Source of the DNA: Clostridia bacterium
GTDB taxonomy: Bacteria > Bacillota_A > Clostridia > Christensenellales > Aristaeellaceae
Length of the DNA stretch: 51,879 nucleotides
Assembly (NCBI GenBank): GCA_017397695.1
Contig: JAFQIF010000081.1
Span: 1-51,879, forward strand
Direction of reading: 5' to 3'
This document shows positions 25,547 through 36,800 of the stretch, piece after piece; the first letter of the stretch is position 1; the number at the start of each line of letters is the position of its first letter. The notes beneath the pieces are model-generated. The model saw only the letters and a list, made by a program, of their open reading frames with translations, made no database searches and was not told the origin of the DNA. Both the position numbers and the translations under genes were made by a program.

Positions 25547-27550
25547 TCAGCCGGCGTATTCTTCCCTTCTGTCCGCCAGCTGCATTTCATCCGCATCCAC
25601 CGCAGAGGAATTGATTTCCTCCGGCGCATGATAGGTATCCACCACGCGCTTCATCGCCTCACGGACCGTTTCATCGTCTTCCGTCTGGATGGCAGCACGC
25701 AAAGTTTCAAGCTTGTCATCGATTTCCTCACGGCTGAGCGGTTTATCCCGTTCGATAAAAATCATACAGTTTTCCGTCTTGGTGAGTTCCTCGGTCTTAA
25801 TAAGCAGCTCTTCGTAGAGCTTTTCTCCGGGGCGCAGTCCGGTTTCCACAATGTTGATATCCCGATACGGCTCATAGCCGGAAAGACGAATCATATTCTC
25901 CGCCAGCTCAAGGATACGAACCGGCCTGCCCATATCCAGCACATACAATTCGCCATCGCTGGCCATCGCGCCGGATTCGAGCACCAGCTGACTGGCCTCC
26001 GGGATCGTCATAAAGTAGCGGATAATGCGCCTGTCCGTCAGCGTCACGGGGCCGCCGGCAGCAATCTGCCGCTTGAACAGCGGAATCACCGATCCATTGC
26101 TGCCCAGCACATTGCCAAAGCGGGTAGCGCTGAAGTTTGTCTTGCTGCCCGAGCGGCTGAGCACGATCATCTCGCACATGCGCTTGGTCGCTCCCATAAC
26201 GTTCGTGGGATTCACAGCCTTATCCGTAGAGATCATGGTAAACTTCTGCACGCCGTAACGCTCGCTGCTGGACACGATATTCAGCGTACCGAATACGTTG
26301 TTCTTCACCGCCTCACAGCAGTTGTGTTCCATCAGCGGCACATGCTTATGTGCAGCAGCGTGCAGAACAATGTCCGGCCGATAGCGCGCGAAGACCTGAT
26401 CCAGCGCTTTTGCATCGCATACAGACACGATTTCCACCCTGACGTCCAGCGTTACGCCATAGGCGATGCGCAGCTCCTGCTGAATATCGTACGCACCGTT
26501 TTCATATACGTCCAGCACGATCAGCGTCTTGGGCTGCATTTTGGCGATTTGACGGCACAGCTCGCTGCCAATAGAACCGCCGCCGCCGGAGATGAGCACC
26601 GTCTTCCCGCGATAATAATCCGACGTGCGGGAATTGGTGAATTCCATCGGCTGGCGGAAGAGCAGCTCTTCGATATCGAATTCGCGCAGGCTGCGCTTTC
26701 CGTTTTCAACCGTCTGCGTCAGCGGATAATCGTACACCTTGAGCTTGCAGCCCGTCTGCTTGTACAGGTCGTAGAGCTCCTTCTTGCGCATTGCCTGCAT
26801 TTTGGGCAGCGCAAACACAATCTCCTGAATCGGATAGCTCATCAGGCGCTCCTGCGTCGCTTCTTCTTCGGAGAGCACCGGGATGCCGTTGATGCTGCGG
26901 CCAATCTTTTCCTTATCAATATCAATAAAGCAGCAGGGCCTGTACGCCGAGCGCGGATTGTTGGCGAGCTCTTCTGCGAGCATGACGCCGACACGGCCAG
27001 CGCCGACAACCGCGATATTGATCTTCGGCGTGATATTCTGCGCTGCGCCTTCCCTGCGCAGCGGCTTGCTGCTCAGACCCGTAAAGCCAGCCGTCATTCT
27101 GCACAGCGCATTGGCGATACGATTGTCGTTGTATTCATAGAGATACTGGTAAACAAACCGGATCGTCATGCCGAACAGCAGATTCAGCGCAACAATACAA
27201 AGCGTACGGACAAACGAAATCTTGTATGCCTGCGGCATAACCATGGTCTGCACGGCAAAATACGTCATGCCTGCAAACAGATCCATCAGGATCATCTGAA
27301 GATACGCCAGCGTACCACCGTAGCGCCAGATCTGCCGATAGACGCCGCCCAGCGTCCTCCAGCCGAATATGCTCGCGATGCCCAGCAGAGACTGAATCAC
27401 AATGGCGGCTGCCGCCAGGTGTTCGTCCTCGCTGGGATAGATCACCAGCATCAGTATATCCACAAACAGCAGCAGCGCCAGATCACAGATCATCAGCTTG
27501 ATTTTGTGATTCTGACGGCTCTGCTCTGCCTGTCTGTTCTCCTGCAGCAT
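25547..27550 (-). CDS. Membrane-bound nucleotide-sugar 4,6-dehydratase (CapD/PglF type)
   Basis: 667 residues. Four N-terminal membrane segments (about residues 15-140) and a CoA-binding-like Rossmann domain (IAVVGAGRVGVMLAEELANN) precede the SDR catalytic domain with VLISGGGGSIGSELCRQIAK, HAAAHKHVPLME and STDKAVNPTNVMGATKR. That last motif places the acidic or Lys active site in the CapD/WbpM/PglF class, most of which make UDP-4-keto-6-deoxy-GlcNAc for bacillosamine or FucNAc. No dedicated aminotransferase is present in the window. The start at 27550 follows AGGGAAAGAGA. The promoter at 27653-27681 lies directly upstream. Confidence 0.9.
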   Translation of the reverse strand: MLQENRQAEQSRQNHKIKLMICDLALLLFVDILMLVIYPSEDEHLAAAAIVIQSLLGIASIFGWRTLGGVYRQIWRYGGTLAYLQMILMDLFAGMTYFAVQTMVMPQAYKISFVRTLCIVALNLLFGMTIRFVYQYLYEYNDNRIANALCRMTAGFTGLSSKPLRREGAAQNITPKINIAVVGAGRVGVMLAEELANNPRSAYRPCCFIDIDKEKIGRSINGIPVLSEEEATQERLMSYPIQEIVFALPKMQAMRKKELYDLYKQTGCKLKVYDYPLTQTVENGKRSLREFDIEELLFRQPMEFTNSRTSDYYRGKTVLISGGGGSIGSELCRQIAKMQPKTLIVLDVYENGAYDIQQELRIAYGVTLDVRVEIVSVCDAKALDQVFARYRPDIVLHAAAHKHVPLMEHNCCEAVKNNVFGTLNIVSSSERYGVQKFTMISTDKAVNPTNVMGATKRMCEMIVLSRSGSKTNFSATRFGNVLGSNGSVIPLFKRQIAAGGPVTLTDRRIIRYFMTIPEASQLVLESGAMASDGELYVLDMGRPVRILELAENMIRLSGYEPYRDINIVETGLRPGEKLYEELLIKTEELTKTENCMIFIERDKPLSREEIDDKLETLRAAIQTEDDETVREAMKRVVDTYHAPEEINSSAVDADEMQLADRREEYAG

Positions 27551-27652
27551 ATTGCTTTCTCTTTCCCTTCTGCGCGCAAATGCGCAGAAACTGTGATCAA
27601 ATTCCGTATACACACAGCAGATTCTTCACCCACACGTGCCTATACCGTTCCC

Positions 27653-27681
27653 ATTATATACCTTATGTCACAATTTCGCAA
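27653..27681 (-). promoter_or_regulatory. Sigma-A type promoter upstream of the dehydratase gene
   Basis: On the minus strand TTGCGA (27676-27681) is separated by 17 nt from TATAAT (27653-27658). It would allow expression of the sugar-building half of the capsule operon apart from the control genes. No clear terminator follows the LCP gene. Confidence 0.65.
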
Positions 27682-27704
27682 TATTTGTAACAATATTTCT
27701 TGAT

Positions 27705-28634
27705 TCAATTTACAACTTCAGGATACATATACCCGTGCATCTTCTCAATGCCGTGCGCCGGATCGATAATCAGCTTGGATACGCCATCCGAGCTTTCATA
27801 CTTGAACTCGCCTTCTTCCGGATAGGCGTGCATCTGAATATCCGAAATACCCGTCGTCAGCACCTTGGTCGCCATGGAAATGATATCCAACAGAGACAGG
27901 TTGGTCGACACATATTCAAAGCAGGTTTTCGCCAGCGAAATCATCTGAGGAATCGAGCAGCTGCTGACTTCTCGCGCCATGGCCAGCAGCAGGTTTCTCT
28001 GCCTCGCCTGACGGCCAAAGTCATCGTCCAGCTTGCGGATTCGGGCATATGCCAGCGCTTGTGCGCCGCACAGCCGCGCCTGCGTCGCTTCGCGGGACAC
28101 CGGTGTAATCGCCACGTCGCCATAGTCGCCGTAGGATTCATCCACCGTGGTGTTGATGGCCCAGGCCTCGCCTTCCGCCAGCGGAATGGTTACGCCACCC
28201 AGCGTATCGACGATATCACAGATGCCATAGAAATTGACGGTCACATACTCTTCGATATTCAGATTGTATGTGCGGTTAATCGTCTGCATGAGCAGATTCG
28301 GGCCGCCGAATGTATGCGCAGCGTTCAGCCTGTTCTCATGGCCATTGTTGCCGATGATCACCCAGGTATCGCGCGCCAGGGACGTTACATGCACCATACC
28401 CGTGCTGAGATTGACCGAGCAGATCATCATGGTATCGGCGCGGCCGGAAGACAGATCATTCTCCCTCGTATCCGTACCAATCAGCAGAATGTTCTTCACG
28501 TTTTCATCCAGGCCGGGATACTGGCTCAGATCGCCGTCCGCTACGGGCATGCTGTAATCCGCAAGCGCCGCGCCGCAACAAAGCACAAACAGCACGGCAG
28601 CAGCCGCAAACACACGCATCAGCTTATTAATCAT
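27705..28634 (-). CDS. LytR-CpsA-Psr (LCP) family ligase
   Basis: 309 residues. A signal or membrane anchor (MRVFAAAAVLFVLCCGAALA) leads to the LCP domain: NILLIGTDTRENDLSSGRADTMMI, SLARDTWVII, NFYGICDIVDTLGGVTI and a late ARIRKLDDDFGRQARQRNLL with the conserved Arg residues that bind pyrophosphate lipids. LCP proteins attach capsule or teichoic-type polymers to peptidoglycan. The gene overlaps the end of the tyrosine phosphatase gene by 8 bp. GAGGAG lies 6 nt before the ATG. Confidence 0.92.
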   Translation of the reverse strand: MINKLMRVFAAAAVLFVLCCGAALADYSMPVADGDLSQYPGLDENVKNILLIGTDTRENDLSSGRADTMMICSVNLSTGMVHVTSLARDTWVIIGNNGHENRLNAAHTFGGPNLLMQTINRTYNLNIEEYVTVNFYGICDIVDTLGGVTIPLAEGEAWAINTTVDESYGDYGDVAITPVSREATQARLCGAQALAYARIRKLDDDFGRQARQRNLLLAMAREVSSCSIPQMISLAKTCFEYVSTNLSLLDIISMATKVLTTGISDIQMHAYPEEGEFKYESSDGVSKLIIDPAHGIEKMHGYMYPEVVN

Positions 28635-29322
28635 CGTGACTCCTCGCTTTCTTTTGTGCCCGAAGCTGGGCAATCAGCCGATTCTCGCAGGGCCATTCCC
28701 CTCTGAACGTCCGGCGTGCTTTCTCATAATTATCATAATCGGCAGGACGGTGCGCATCCGAGGCGACGTAGGAAACCATGCCCTCTTTCAGCAGCTTTCT
28801 GGCTGTTCGCCGCTCATCGCTCAGCAGGGGCGCCAGCAGGCCGCCAGCGTCCACCTGCAGTTCGCAGCCCAGGTCGCACATCTCCTGCGCAACCCCAAGG
28901 TCCCGCTGAATATAGCGATAGCGTTCCGGATGCGCAATAATCGGCAGATATCCATGGTCCATCATCTCGCTGACTATCGCGTCCCAGCGCGGCAGAATAT
29001 GATCACAGGCAAACTCAAGCAGTATGCTGCGCGTACCTGCCAGGCAATACGCATCCAGTTCCTGCGTACCTGCCCGCAGAATCGCACGATAGTTGAATTC
29101 GCAACCCATATTCAGCGCAATGCCGCATTCATGCGCGATGCTCCTGCCAAGGCGCAGCATCCGGCGGTTTCTCTGCTGGTCGTCCATGCGATAGACGTGC
29201 GGCGTAGCGACGATCATTCTGATTCCCGCATCCGCAGCCCGGCGCATCATCTCCCGCGTCATATCCATGTCCCTTGCGCCATCATCCACGCCCGGCAGGA
29301 TATGCACATGCATGTCAATCAT
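28627..29322 (-). CDS. PHP-type tyrosine phosphatase (CpsB/YwqE family)
   Basis: 231 residues starting MIDMHVHILPGVDDGARDMD, the metal site of the CpsB/YwqE phosphatases; IVATPHVYR, PIIAHPERYRYI and SDAHRPADYDNYE supply the other His and Asp ligands. These enzymes remove phosphate from the tyrosine-rich tail of the capsule autokinase, which is encoded directly upstream. A GAGGAGC site precedes the ATG. Confidence 0.93.
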   Translation of the reverse strand: MIDMHVHILPGVDDGARDMDMTREMMRRAADAGIRMIVATPHVYRMDDQQRNRRMLRLGRSIAHECGIALNMGCEFNYRAILRAGTQELDAYCLAGTRSILLEFACDHILPRWDAIVSEMMDHGYLPIIAHPERYRYIQRDLGVAQEMCDLGCELQVDAGGLLAPLLSDERRTARKLLKEGMVSYVASDAHRPADYDNYEKARRTFRGEWPCENRLIAQLRAQKKARSHDD

Positions 29323-29346
29323 CCGGCTTGCTCCTCATGCTCACGC

Positions 29347-30780
29347 TCAGTTTTCCTCATCATCCTGCTGAGCGCGCCTGGTGCCCAGATCCTTGGTGCG
29401 CTTGCGCTCGTTCTTGTGATGATCGCCATAGCGGTAATACTGATTATAATAATGGTTCTTCTCCTTGTGATTGACAAAATTGAACGCGATGCCCAGCAGC
29501 CTCGCCTTCACCTGCTCCAGCTGAGCGAGCACCTTGGTCAGCTCCTTGCGCTCCACGCGGCCGTCGGCAACGACGACGATCGTGCCGTCCGTCTTCGACG
29601 CCAGAGAAGCGGCGTCAATGAACATGCCCAGCGGGGAGGTATCGAAGATCACCAGATCAAAGTACTGCCTGCATTCCTCCATAAAGCGCGCGAAGGAATC
29701 GAGATTTACATTCACAGCCATACGGTGGTTGCTGTCCATGAAGTACAGGTTCGGCGTGTTGGTGCGGGTAACCACCTCGGTCAGCTTCGCGCCGCCGCCC
29801 AGGTAATCCATGATGTCCTTCCTGTTGCGTCTGCCCAGATAACGGCCGATCATCGGAGAACGGTAGTCCATATCCGCAATCAGCACGTTCTTGCCCTGCC
29901 TGGCCAGTTCACAGGCCAGCATCAGGGAAACAGAGCTCTTGCCCTCCTTGGGAGAGGTAGAGGTCACCGTGAGCGTGCGCAGCGGTTCTCCCATCGCAGC
30001 AAACTCGATATTCAGCGCCAGCTTTTTGATGCTCTCCTGCGTATACTCGTTCATACAGGCAAGCATATTGGTTTCGCGGGACTTATGCTGCTTGAGGAAA
30101 TCGTTCATGTCCTTCTTGTAGCTGGCAATATTGGACAGAACATTCGTCTTGAATTTCACGTCGGCGTCGCCGTCGGAGCGCACCTTCGTATTGAGGATCT
30201 CCAGCGCCACCAGCGCAAACGCCACCAGCGCCATCGAACCCAGCGCCGCAACAGGAATCATGCTGCCGCGGCCGCTGTTGGACGGCCAGGTCGGCGTGGT
30301 CGCCTTCACAGCGACATGCACGCTGTCCTGCTGCAGCATATTGCGGATATACTCAGAGAAAACCTGACCCAGCATATTCGCAGCTTCAGAGGTCATCTCC
30401 GGCACCAGGCCCGACACGCTGATCGTGATGAAACGGGTGCCTTCCACGGCGCTGACGCCCACGGACATATTCCTGGGCCAGCTCTGCCAGCCCAAACGGC
30501 TGCAGGTTTCCTGCATGACCTCAGGCGCCTGAATCAGTTCCTTGTAGTCATTGACAAAGTACGCGCTGGAGGACAGGTCGTAGCGCGTAGTACCGGTGGA
30601 ATCAACGTAATCAAAGAGCGTATAGAGCTTGACCTGTGCCGTATACACATCCACCGTATTGTTCTTTACATAGTGATTGGCCACCACTGCCACGAGAATC
30701 GGCACGATGAGCAGAAGATACCATCTGCGCTTAATTGCCTTAAAAATATCACCAATCGACAGTCCCAGTTCCTCATCCAC
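29347..30780 (-). CDS. Fused Wzz/CpsC adaptor and CpsD tyrosine autokinase
   Basis: About 477 residues. An N-terminal chain-length domain with two membrane segments (LLLIVPILVAVVANHYV and, near 175, VAALGSMALVAFALVALEI) is fused to a BY-kinase: Walker A LTVTSTSPKEGKSSVSLMLA, Walker A' VLIADMDYRSP and Walker B LVIFDTSPLG. A tyrosine cluster in HYYNQYYRYGDHH near the C-terminus is the autophosphorylation site. In Bacillota these parts are usually two genes; here they are one, as in Wzc-like proteins. GTG at 30780 fits AAGGAG better than the GTG at 30789. It controls capsule chain length and export. Confidence 0.93.
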   Translation of the reverse strand: MDEELGLSIGDIFKAIKRRWYLLLIVPILVAVVANHYVKNNTVDVYTAQVKLYTLFDYVDSTGTTRYDLSSSAYFVNDYKELIQAPEVMQETCSRLGWQSWPRNMSVGVSAVEGTRFITISVSGLVPEMTSEAANMLGQVFSEYIRNMLQQDSVHVAVKATTPTWPSNSGRGSMIPVAALGSMALVAFALVALEILNTKVRSDGDADVKFKTNVLSNIASYKKDMNDFLKQHKSRETNMLACMNEYTQESIKKLALNIEFAAMGEPLRTLTVTSTSPKEGKSSVSLMLACELARQGKNVLIADMDYRSPMIGRYLGRRNRKDIMDYLGGGAKLTEVVTRTNTPNLYFMDSNHRMAVNVNLDSFARFMEECRQYFDLVIFDTSPLGMFIDAASLASKTDGTIVVVADGRVERKELTKVLAQLEQVKARLLGIAFNFVNHKEKNHYYNQYYRYGDHHKNERKRTKDLGTRRAQQDDEEN

Positions 30781-30822
30781 AGGGATCACTCTCCTTTTGT
30801 TTTATACTGTTGCTCAGTTGCT

Positions 30823-33800
30823 TCAGTTGATCTGCTTCATGCTCAGGTCGTATTTTTTCTCCCAAAGCAGATTGCCGCGTTCATCATACTCGCGTTCAAT
30901 GCGGTTTACACCGCTTTGATCGGTCGCGCCCCAGCCGTTCGCGCCATAATAGGTCTGCCTGACGACATTGCTGTTGAGGTCATATTCATAGGCGATCTCG
31001 CAGTAGCCTTCCGCAGAATCCACCTTGGTCTGCATATCCGCCAGATAGCAGGCCTCGGAAATCACACGGTTCATCAGGTCGCGCGTGTACCGCTTGGCCT
31101 GATATCCGCCGCTTGTGTAAACCGGATTGCCGTCCGCATCCTGATAGTGCTCCTCCAGCACGCGGTCATATCCGTCATACACATAAGCGATACGCGAATA
31201 TCCCTCGCGGGTCACGATCACCTGTCCCTGACCATTTTCAAAGGTCTTGTCCTGGGGCACAGCCGTATTGTCATCCGCATAGGTCATGCGCGCCTGCTCA
31301 CTGCCATTGGCTGCCTGTGTCAGATTTCCCTGTGCATCCAGATAGCGCTCCAGAACCGGCCGGCTGAATACATCCAGTTCGATGTCCTTTGCCTCGTAGC
31401 CGTACACGCACTTGACCGGCGTGCCGTCGCTGAGGAAGTATGCCTGCGCAATCACTGCGCCGTTGGCGTCGTAATCCTGATGGAGCACCTCATAGCCGTC
31501 CTCATGGCGCACGGGCTGTCCGAACTGATCGTAATACCTAATCTCTACCGGCAGTCCGCGCCAATCGCACTCGTACTGCGCGCTGGCGAATCCTGCCCGG
31601 ATCCTGACCGGATTCCCGCTGGCGTCCAGGTACCGTTCACTCGTCCTGAAGCTGTTGACGTCATACGTCGCTTCGCGCATCGCATAGCCGTATGTCGTCA
31701 TGTACAGGCTGCCGTCTGCGCTGTAGAAGGCCTCGTGGATCAAATTGTCGTTCGCATCATACGAACGCTCCACAGCGGCAGCGCCGATCTCATTCCTGCC
31801 AGGCACACCATCGGTCTCGTAGAATGCCATGCGCACCAATCTGCCCGCCTCATCGTAGCTGTTCTGCTGAATGGCAAACATACGGGCATAGTCGCACACG
31901 GCGCCCTTCTCGTTGAACGCTCTGCGCTCCAGCAAACGGCCCTGGTCGTCGTAGATAAACGTCTGTCTGGCGTAGCCGTTGTTGCAGATGAACAGATTGC
32001 CCGAAGGATCATAATAGCATTCCTCAATCAGGTTATCACGCTCATCGTACGCATACGTGACGCGTGCAAAGCGTCCGTTTCCGAATACAGGCTCTTCCTC
32101 CAGGCTCAGGTTGGTTGCCGACGTGCGGTTGCCGCGCTCATCGTACGTCATACGCTGTCCCGCATAGCCATAGGGCGATTTCACGCGCTGGCCGTTCACG
32201 CCGTAATACCAGAACTCAATCAGATTATCCTGTTCATCATACGTCGAGCGGACGTAGGCCGCCATACCCGCGCGGACAACCAGTTCGCCCGAGGCGTTAT
32301 ACAGCAGCTCACAGACCTGATTGCCCCGTTCATCGTACTCATAGACGGCATAGACATACTGCCCGTTGACCAGGGCCGGCTGATCCGCCTCGTCATAGTA
32401 AGCAATCCGCGTCATGTTGCCGTCTGCATCGTACTCCCTGATCGAATAGGCATATCCGTTCGGACCATTCATCAGACCATACCACGGATTGAGATACGCC
32501 TCGCGAAGCAGATTGCCCCGCTCGTCATAGGTATGATCCAGGATCGCGTAGCCCTGACCCGTGATCATCAGGCTTCCGTTCACGTCGTAGTAACGTGTCT
32601 GCGTCGTACGGCCCATGGCGTCATATGCGTACTCCATCGCAGCATAGCCCGCCTTGATGCGCGTGGGCTGCCCGTCCGCGCCCAGGAACCATCGCTTCAC
32701 CATTCTGCCTGCATCATCATATGCAGCATGCATGGAAGCATAGCCCAGCGTCGTGCGGATTGGCTTTCCTTCCTTATCGTAATAGGCAATGGCGTTCTGC
32801 CTGCGCAGCTGGTCATAGCCGAAGCGGACGATCGCATAATCGCCGCTGCCGCGCATCAGATTGCCAGCCTCATCCAGATAGGCCTGTTCGAGGATCAGAC
32901 CATCCTCCGAACCGGTTGTGCGGATCACCCAGGCGCCATCCGTCTGACGGCACAGCTGGCCGAGACGGTTGAATACCTTCACCCATTTGGTCAGTCCATC
33001 GTCAGACCAGGCTGTCTCCATCCAGGAGTATCCGGAGCGAAGATTGACCGGCTCACCGCTTACACCCAGGTAACGATGAAGAATCTGCCGGTTCTTTGCG
33101 TCGTATGCAAATTCTTCCATCGCATAGCCGTCTCTGGTGAGCATCGGCTGATGCGTGCGATCCAGATATGCCGCCAGCGTCACATTGCGCGCCGCGTCAT
33201 ACTCAAAGCGCATCGCCGCATAGCCGCCGGCAATCAGGCAGGGCTGTGCATGTTCGTCATAATAGGCTTCAAATACCTTGTTGCCCTGCTCGTCGTGTTC
33301 ATAAGCCACCGCAGCAAAGCCCGTGTGAATCCGCGTAAGCTCACGCTTGTCATTCATAAACGCTTCATAGCTGCGCCGCCCACGTTCATCATAGCCATAC
33401 CTGACGACCGCATAGCCGCCGGGCAGCATCGTAAGCTGATGATCCGTACCCAGATAGCGTACCTCCGTCTGCTGATTGCGCTCGTCGAATTCCCGCTCAA
33501 CAGCCGCATAACCATCCGGAATGAAGACCAGATTGCCCGCTCCGTCGCCGTACGCTTCGCGGATCACATTTCCGCGCTTGTCATAGGCGAAGAGCACTTC
33601 TCCATAGCGGCCCGCCATCAGCTGAGCGCCGCCGTCCGGGGCATAATAGGTTTCGCGAACCACACGGCCCATCACATCGTACTCATAACCGATGCCCGCA
33701 TACCCCGACGTCGAAAGCACACCCCTATCCTGCGTATCCAGATAGGACAAGCGCGTAACACGGCCGAATACGTCGTACTGCGCGGCGATCTTGGCATAGC

Positions 33801-36800
33801 CCATCAGGGTAATGGCTGGCTGGCCAAGCCCATCATAGTAGGTTGTCAGCGTCACGCGGCCGCGCGCATCGTATGCATAGCCGATCGACGCATAGCCCGA
33901 ACCCGTCATATACGGCACGCCGGAATCGCTGATGTAGGTTTCAAGGATCATCCGGCTGTACGCGTCGTATACCATGTCCACGCCCGCGTAGCCCTTGAGG
34001 TTGTTGGTCGTCATGCCCGCCGTATCCAGGTAGCGGACGGACGTACGCCTGCCTCGCGTATCGTATCCATAGACGATGGACGCATAGCCGCCGGCATGCA
34101 TTACCGGCTGTCCCTGCGCATCCAGATAATCCACCCGCGCAATATGCAGTGTCTCGTCATACGTATAAGAAAGCATGGCGTAGCCGCTAACAACAACAGG
34201 CTGCCCGCTCTCGTCCAGGAACTGCTCGGTCAGCAATCTTCCCTGTACGTTATATGTCCTGCGCACGCTGGCATAGCCTGCACTGCCCGCGCAAAGCCGC
34301 CCCTGCTCGTCATAGAATCGCTGCTCAATGCAGTTGCCTGCCGAATCGTAATCGTACTCGCTCTGTGCATAGCCATATTGCTTGACCATAATCGGCTGGC
34401 CATACTCATCCAGGAAGACTTCCTTCGTCTTTCTGCCCTGCCCGTTATAGCCAAAGCGCACGCAGGCAAAGCCTTCCGCGCTCATGCATGCCAGGCCGTC
34501 CGCGCCGACAAAGGTCTGGCTCTCCACATAGCCCGAAGCCGTATAGGTCACATCGACGCCGGCAATGCCGTCAGCATTCACAGACAGGCTGCCGTCAGCG
34601 CCGTAGTAGCGCTCGGCAACAACCCTGCGGCGCGAATCATAGCGGTATTCCACAGCGGCATAGCCCTGCGCCGTTACAGACAGCTGTCCGTAGGTGTCCG
34701 TATACGTTGTGCGCAGCAGATTGCCCAGACCGTCGTACGTGTAGCGCGCCTCGGCATAACCGGCATCACTCAGGCACAGGCCGCCCTGGCTGTCCAGATA
34801 GCGTTCAGCCGTCTTTCTGCCCATCGCATCGTATACAATCTCCACGCCGGCATATCCGCCATCCGTGATGACCGCGCTGCCCGATGCATCCAGATAGGTC
34901 TGCAGCGTCATCCGGCCCAGACGGTCGTAGCGCTTGTAAATCTGCGCATAGCCTCTGAGCGTATCGACAAACACGCCCTGCGCGTCGGTATACTGCTCAA
35001 GCACCACATTGCCATAGCTGTCGTACGTGTATACCACTGCCGCATAGCCATCCAGATGATAGAACGGCTGTCCATAAACGTCCACATAGCCCACCTGCGT
35101 CAGGCGGCCCAGGCGATCGTACACCGTATTCACACCCGCGTAGCCCTCCGTGCATACGGTGGGTACGCCGTTCAGATCCAGATACCGCAAAGTCGTCTGC
35201 CTGCCGAGGCTATCGTACGTCATCTCTTCGCTGGCATAGCCGCCGGTACACAGCGCAGCAAGGCCGTCCACGTTCAGGTAATCCCTTCGGATACAGTTCT
35301 GCCGGGAATCATACGCATAGCGGATAGCCGCATAGCCTTCGCTGAGCTGCACAGGCTGTCCGGAAGCGCTCATGTAGCGCTCAAAGGTCAGCTTGCCTGC
35401 CGGACTGTATGCATGCTCAATATAGGCATATCCCTCGTCGCCGTTGCGCAGCATGCCGTCCGCATCCAGATAGCGCGTACTTGTCTTGCGGCCCAGGCTG
35501 TCATAGGTGTATTCCACGCGCGCAAATCCGCCCGTGCCCACCATCGGCATGCCGTAAGCATCCAGATAGGTTTCTCGGATCAGGCGATCCAGCGCATCAT
35601 ATGTGCGGCTCACTGAGGCATAGCCGCCGGCAGAGAGAACCGCGGCGCCCGAAGCATCCACATACGAGACGCTCTGCAGATTGCCGCGCGCATCATAGGT
35701 CATCACCGCGCCGGCTGCACCCAATGCGGAAACCGTCAGATTACCGGATTCATCGTAATAGTATTCGGAGGTCAGCCGTCCACGTGCATCATAGGTATAC
35801 GATACAGATGCATAGCCATCCGGCGTAATCACCGGCTGCGCTTGCTCGTCCATATACCAGATCTGCGTGCAGTTGCCGTCCTCATCAAATGTACGGGCTA
35901 CAGCGGCATAACCGGCGGTAATCATGCGTCCGGCTCCGTCTGCGCCAAAGTACTGCTCCTTCGTGCAGTTGCCGTCCTCGTCGTACTCGTAACGGACCTG
36001 CGCATAACCTTCCGCGCTCTCGCACAGGGCGCCGTCCTCGCCGTAGAAGCTCTGCTGGGTAATATGGTCGTCCTCATCATAGACGACAGACACGCTTGCA
36101 TATCCTGCCGAGCCGGACACAGGATTGCCGAAGCCATCCTCATAACGCGATTGGGTGAGGCGTTCCTCCTCGTCGTATGCATAGGTCACGGCGCTGAAGC
36201 CGTCCGGGCCCTGCGTCGGATTTCCGTTCTGATCCCGGTAGAGAACAGCAATCACCAGGTCGTCGTCATTATAGGCCTGCTGAATCTGCGCATAGCCGTA
36301 GCTGCTCAGCACAGCCTGACCCTCTGCATCCAGATACTGCGTCAGCGTCGCGTTGCCGCGGGCATCTCGCTCATAGCGGACCATGGCATAGCCGTCTGCG
36401 TTCACAACGCTTTGTCCGCTGCGATCCAGATATCGCTCCTCAAGCACCTCGCCGTGGGTGTTGTTGACGTACGCAATCGCCTCATAGCCATCTGCCGTCG
36501 CCGTAGGCTGCCCTTCCACATCGAACCAGGAAACGCCCACCGTATAGCCCATCGCATCATACGTATACTTCGCCTGCGCATAACCGCCTCTGCCGCAAAC
36601 CGGATTGCCGTCCAGATCCAGCAGCATCTCGGTTGCGATCTGTCCGGCATCGTTATACGTATATGCCGTCGATGCGCCGCCATCCTTGCCGACGATCGCC
36701 TGACCATTTTCGTCGTAGTAGCTTTCGCGCAGCACATTGCCGCGCACATCGTTTTCAAAGCTGCGCGCCGCATAGCCGCTTGCATTGCGGATGGGATTTC

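Noticed and set aside
25628..27703. Open frame of 691 codons on the plus strand
   Set aside because: Antisense shadow of the dehydratase gene, without any family signature.
28636..35616. Open frame of 2,326 codons on the plus strand
   Set aside because: It is antisense to the YD-repeat gene and capsule control genes. Its length comes from the fixed 96-bp period and codon bias of the real gene; it has no ribosome binding site and no known domain.
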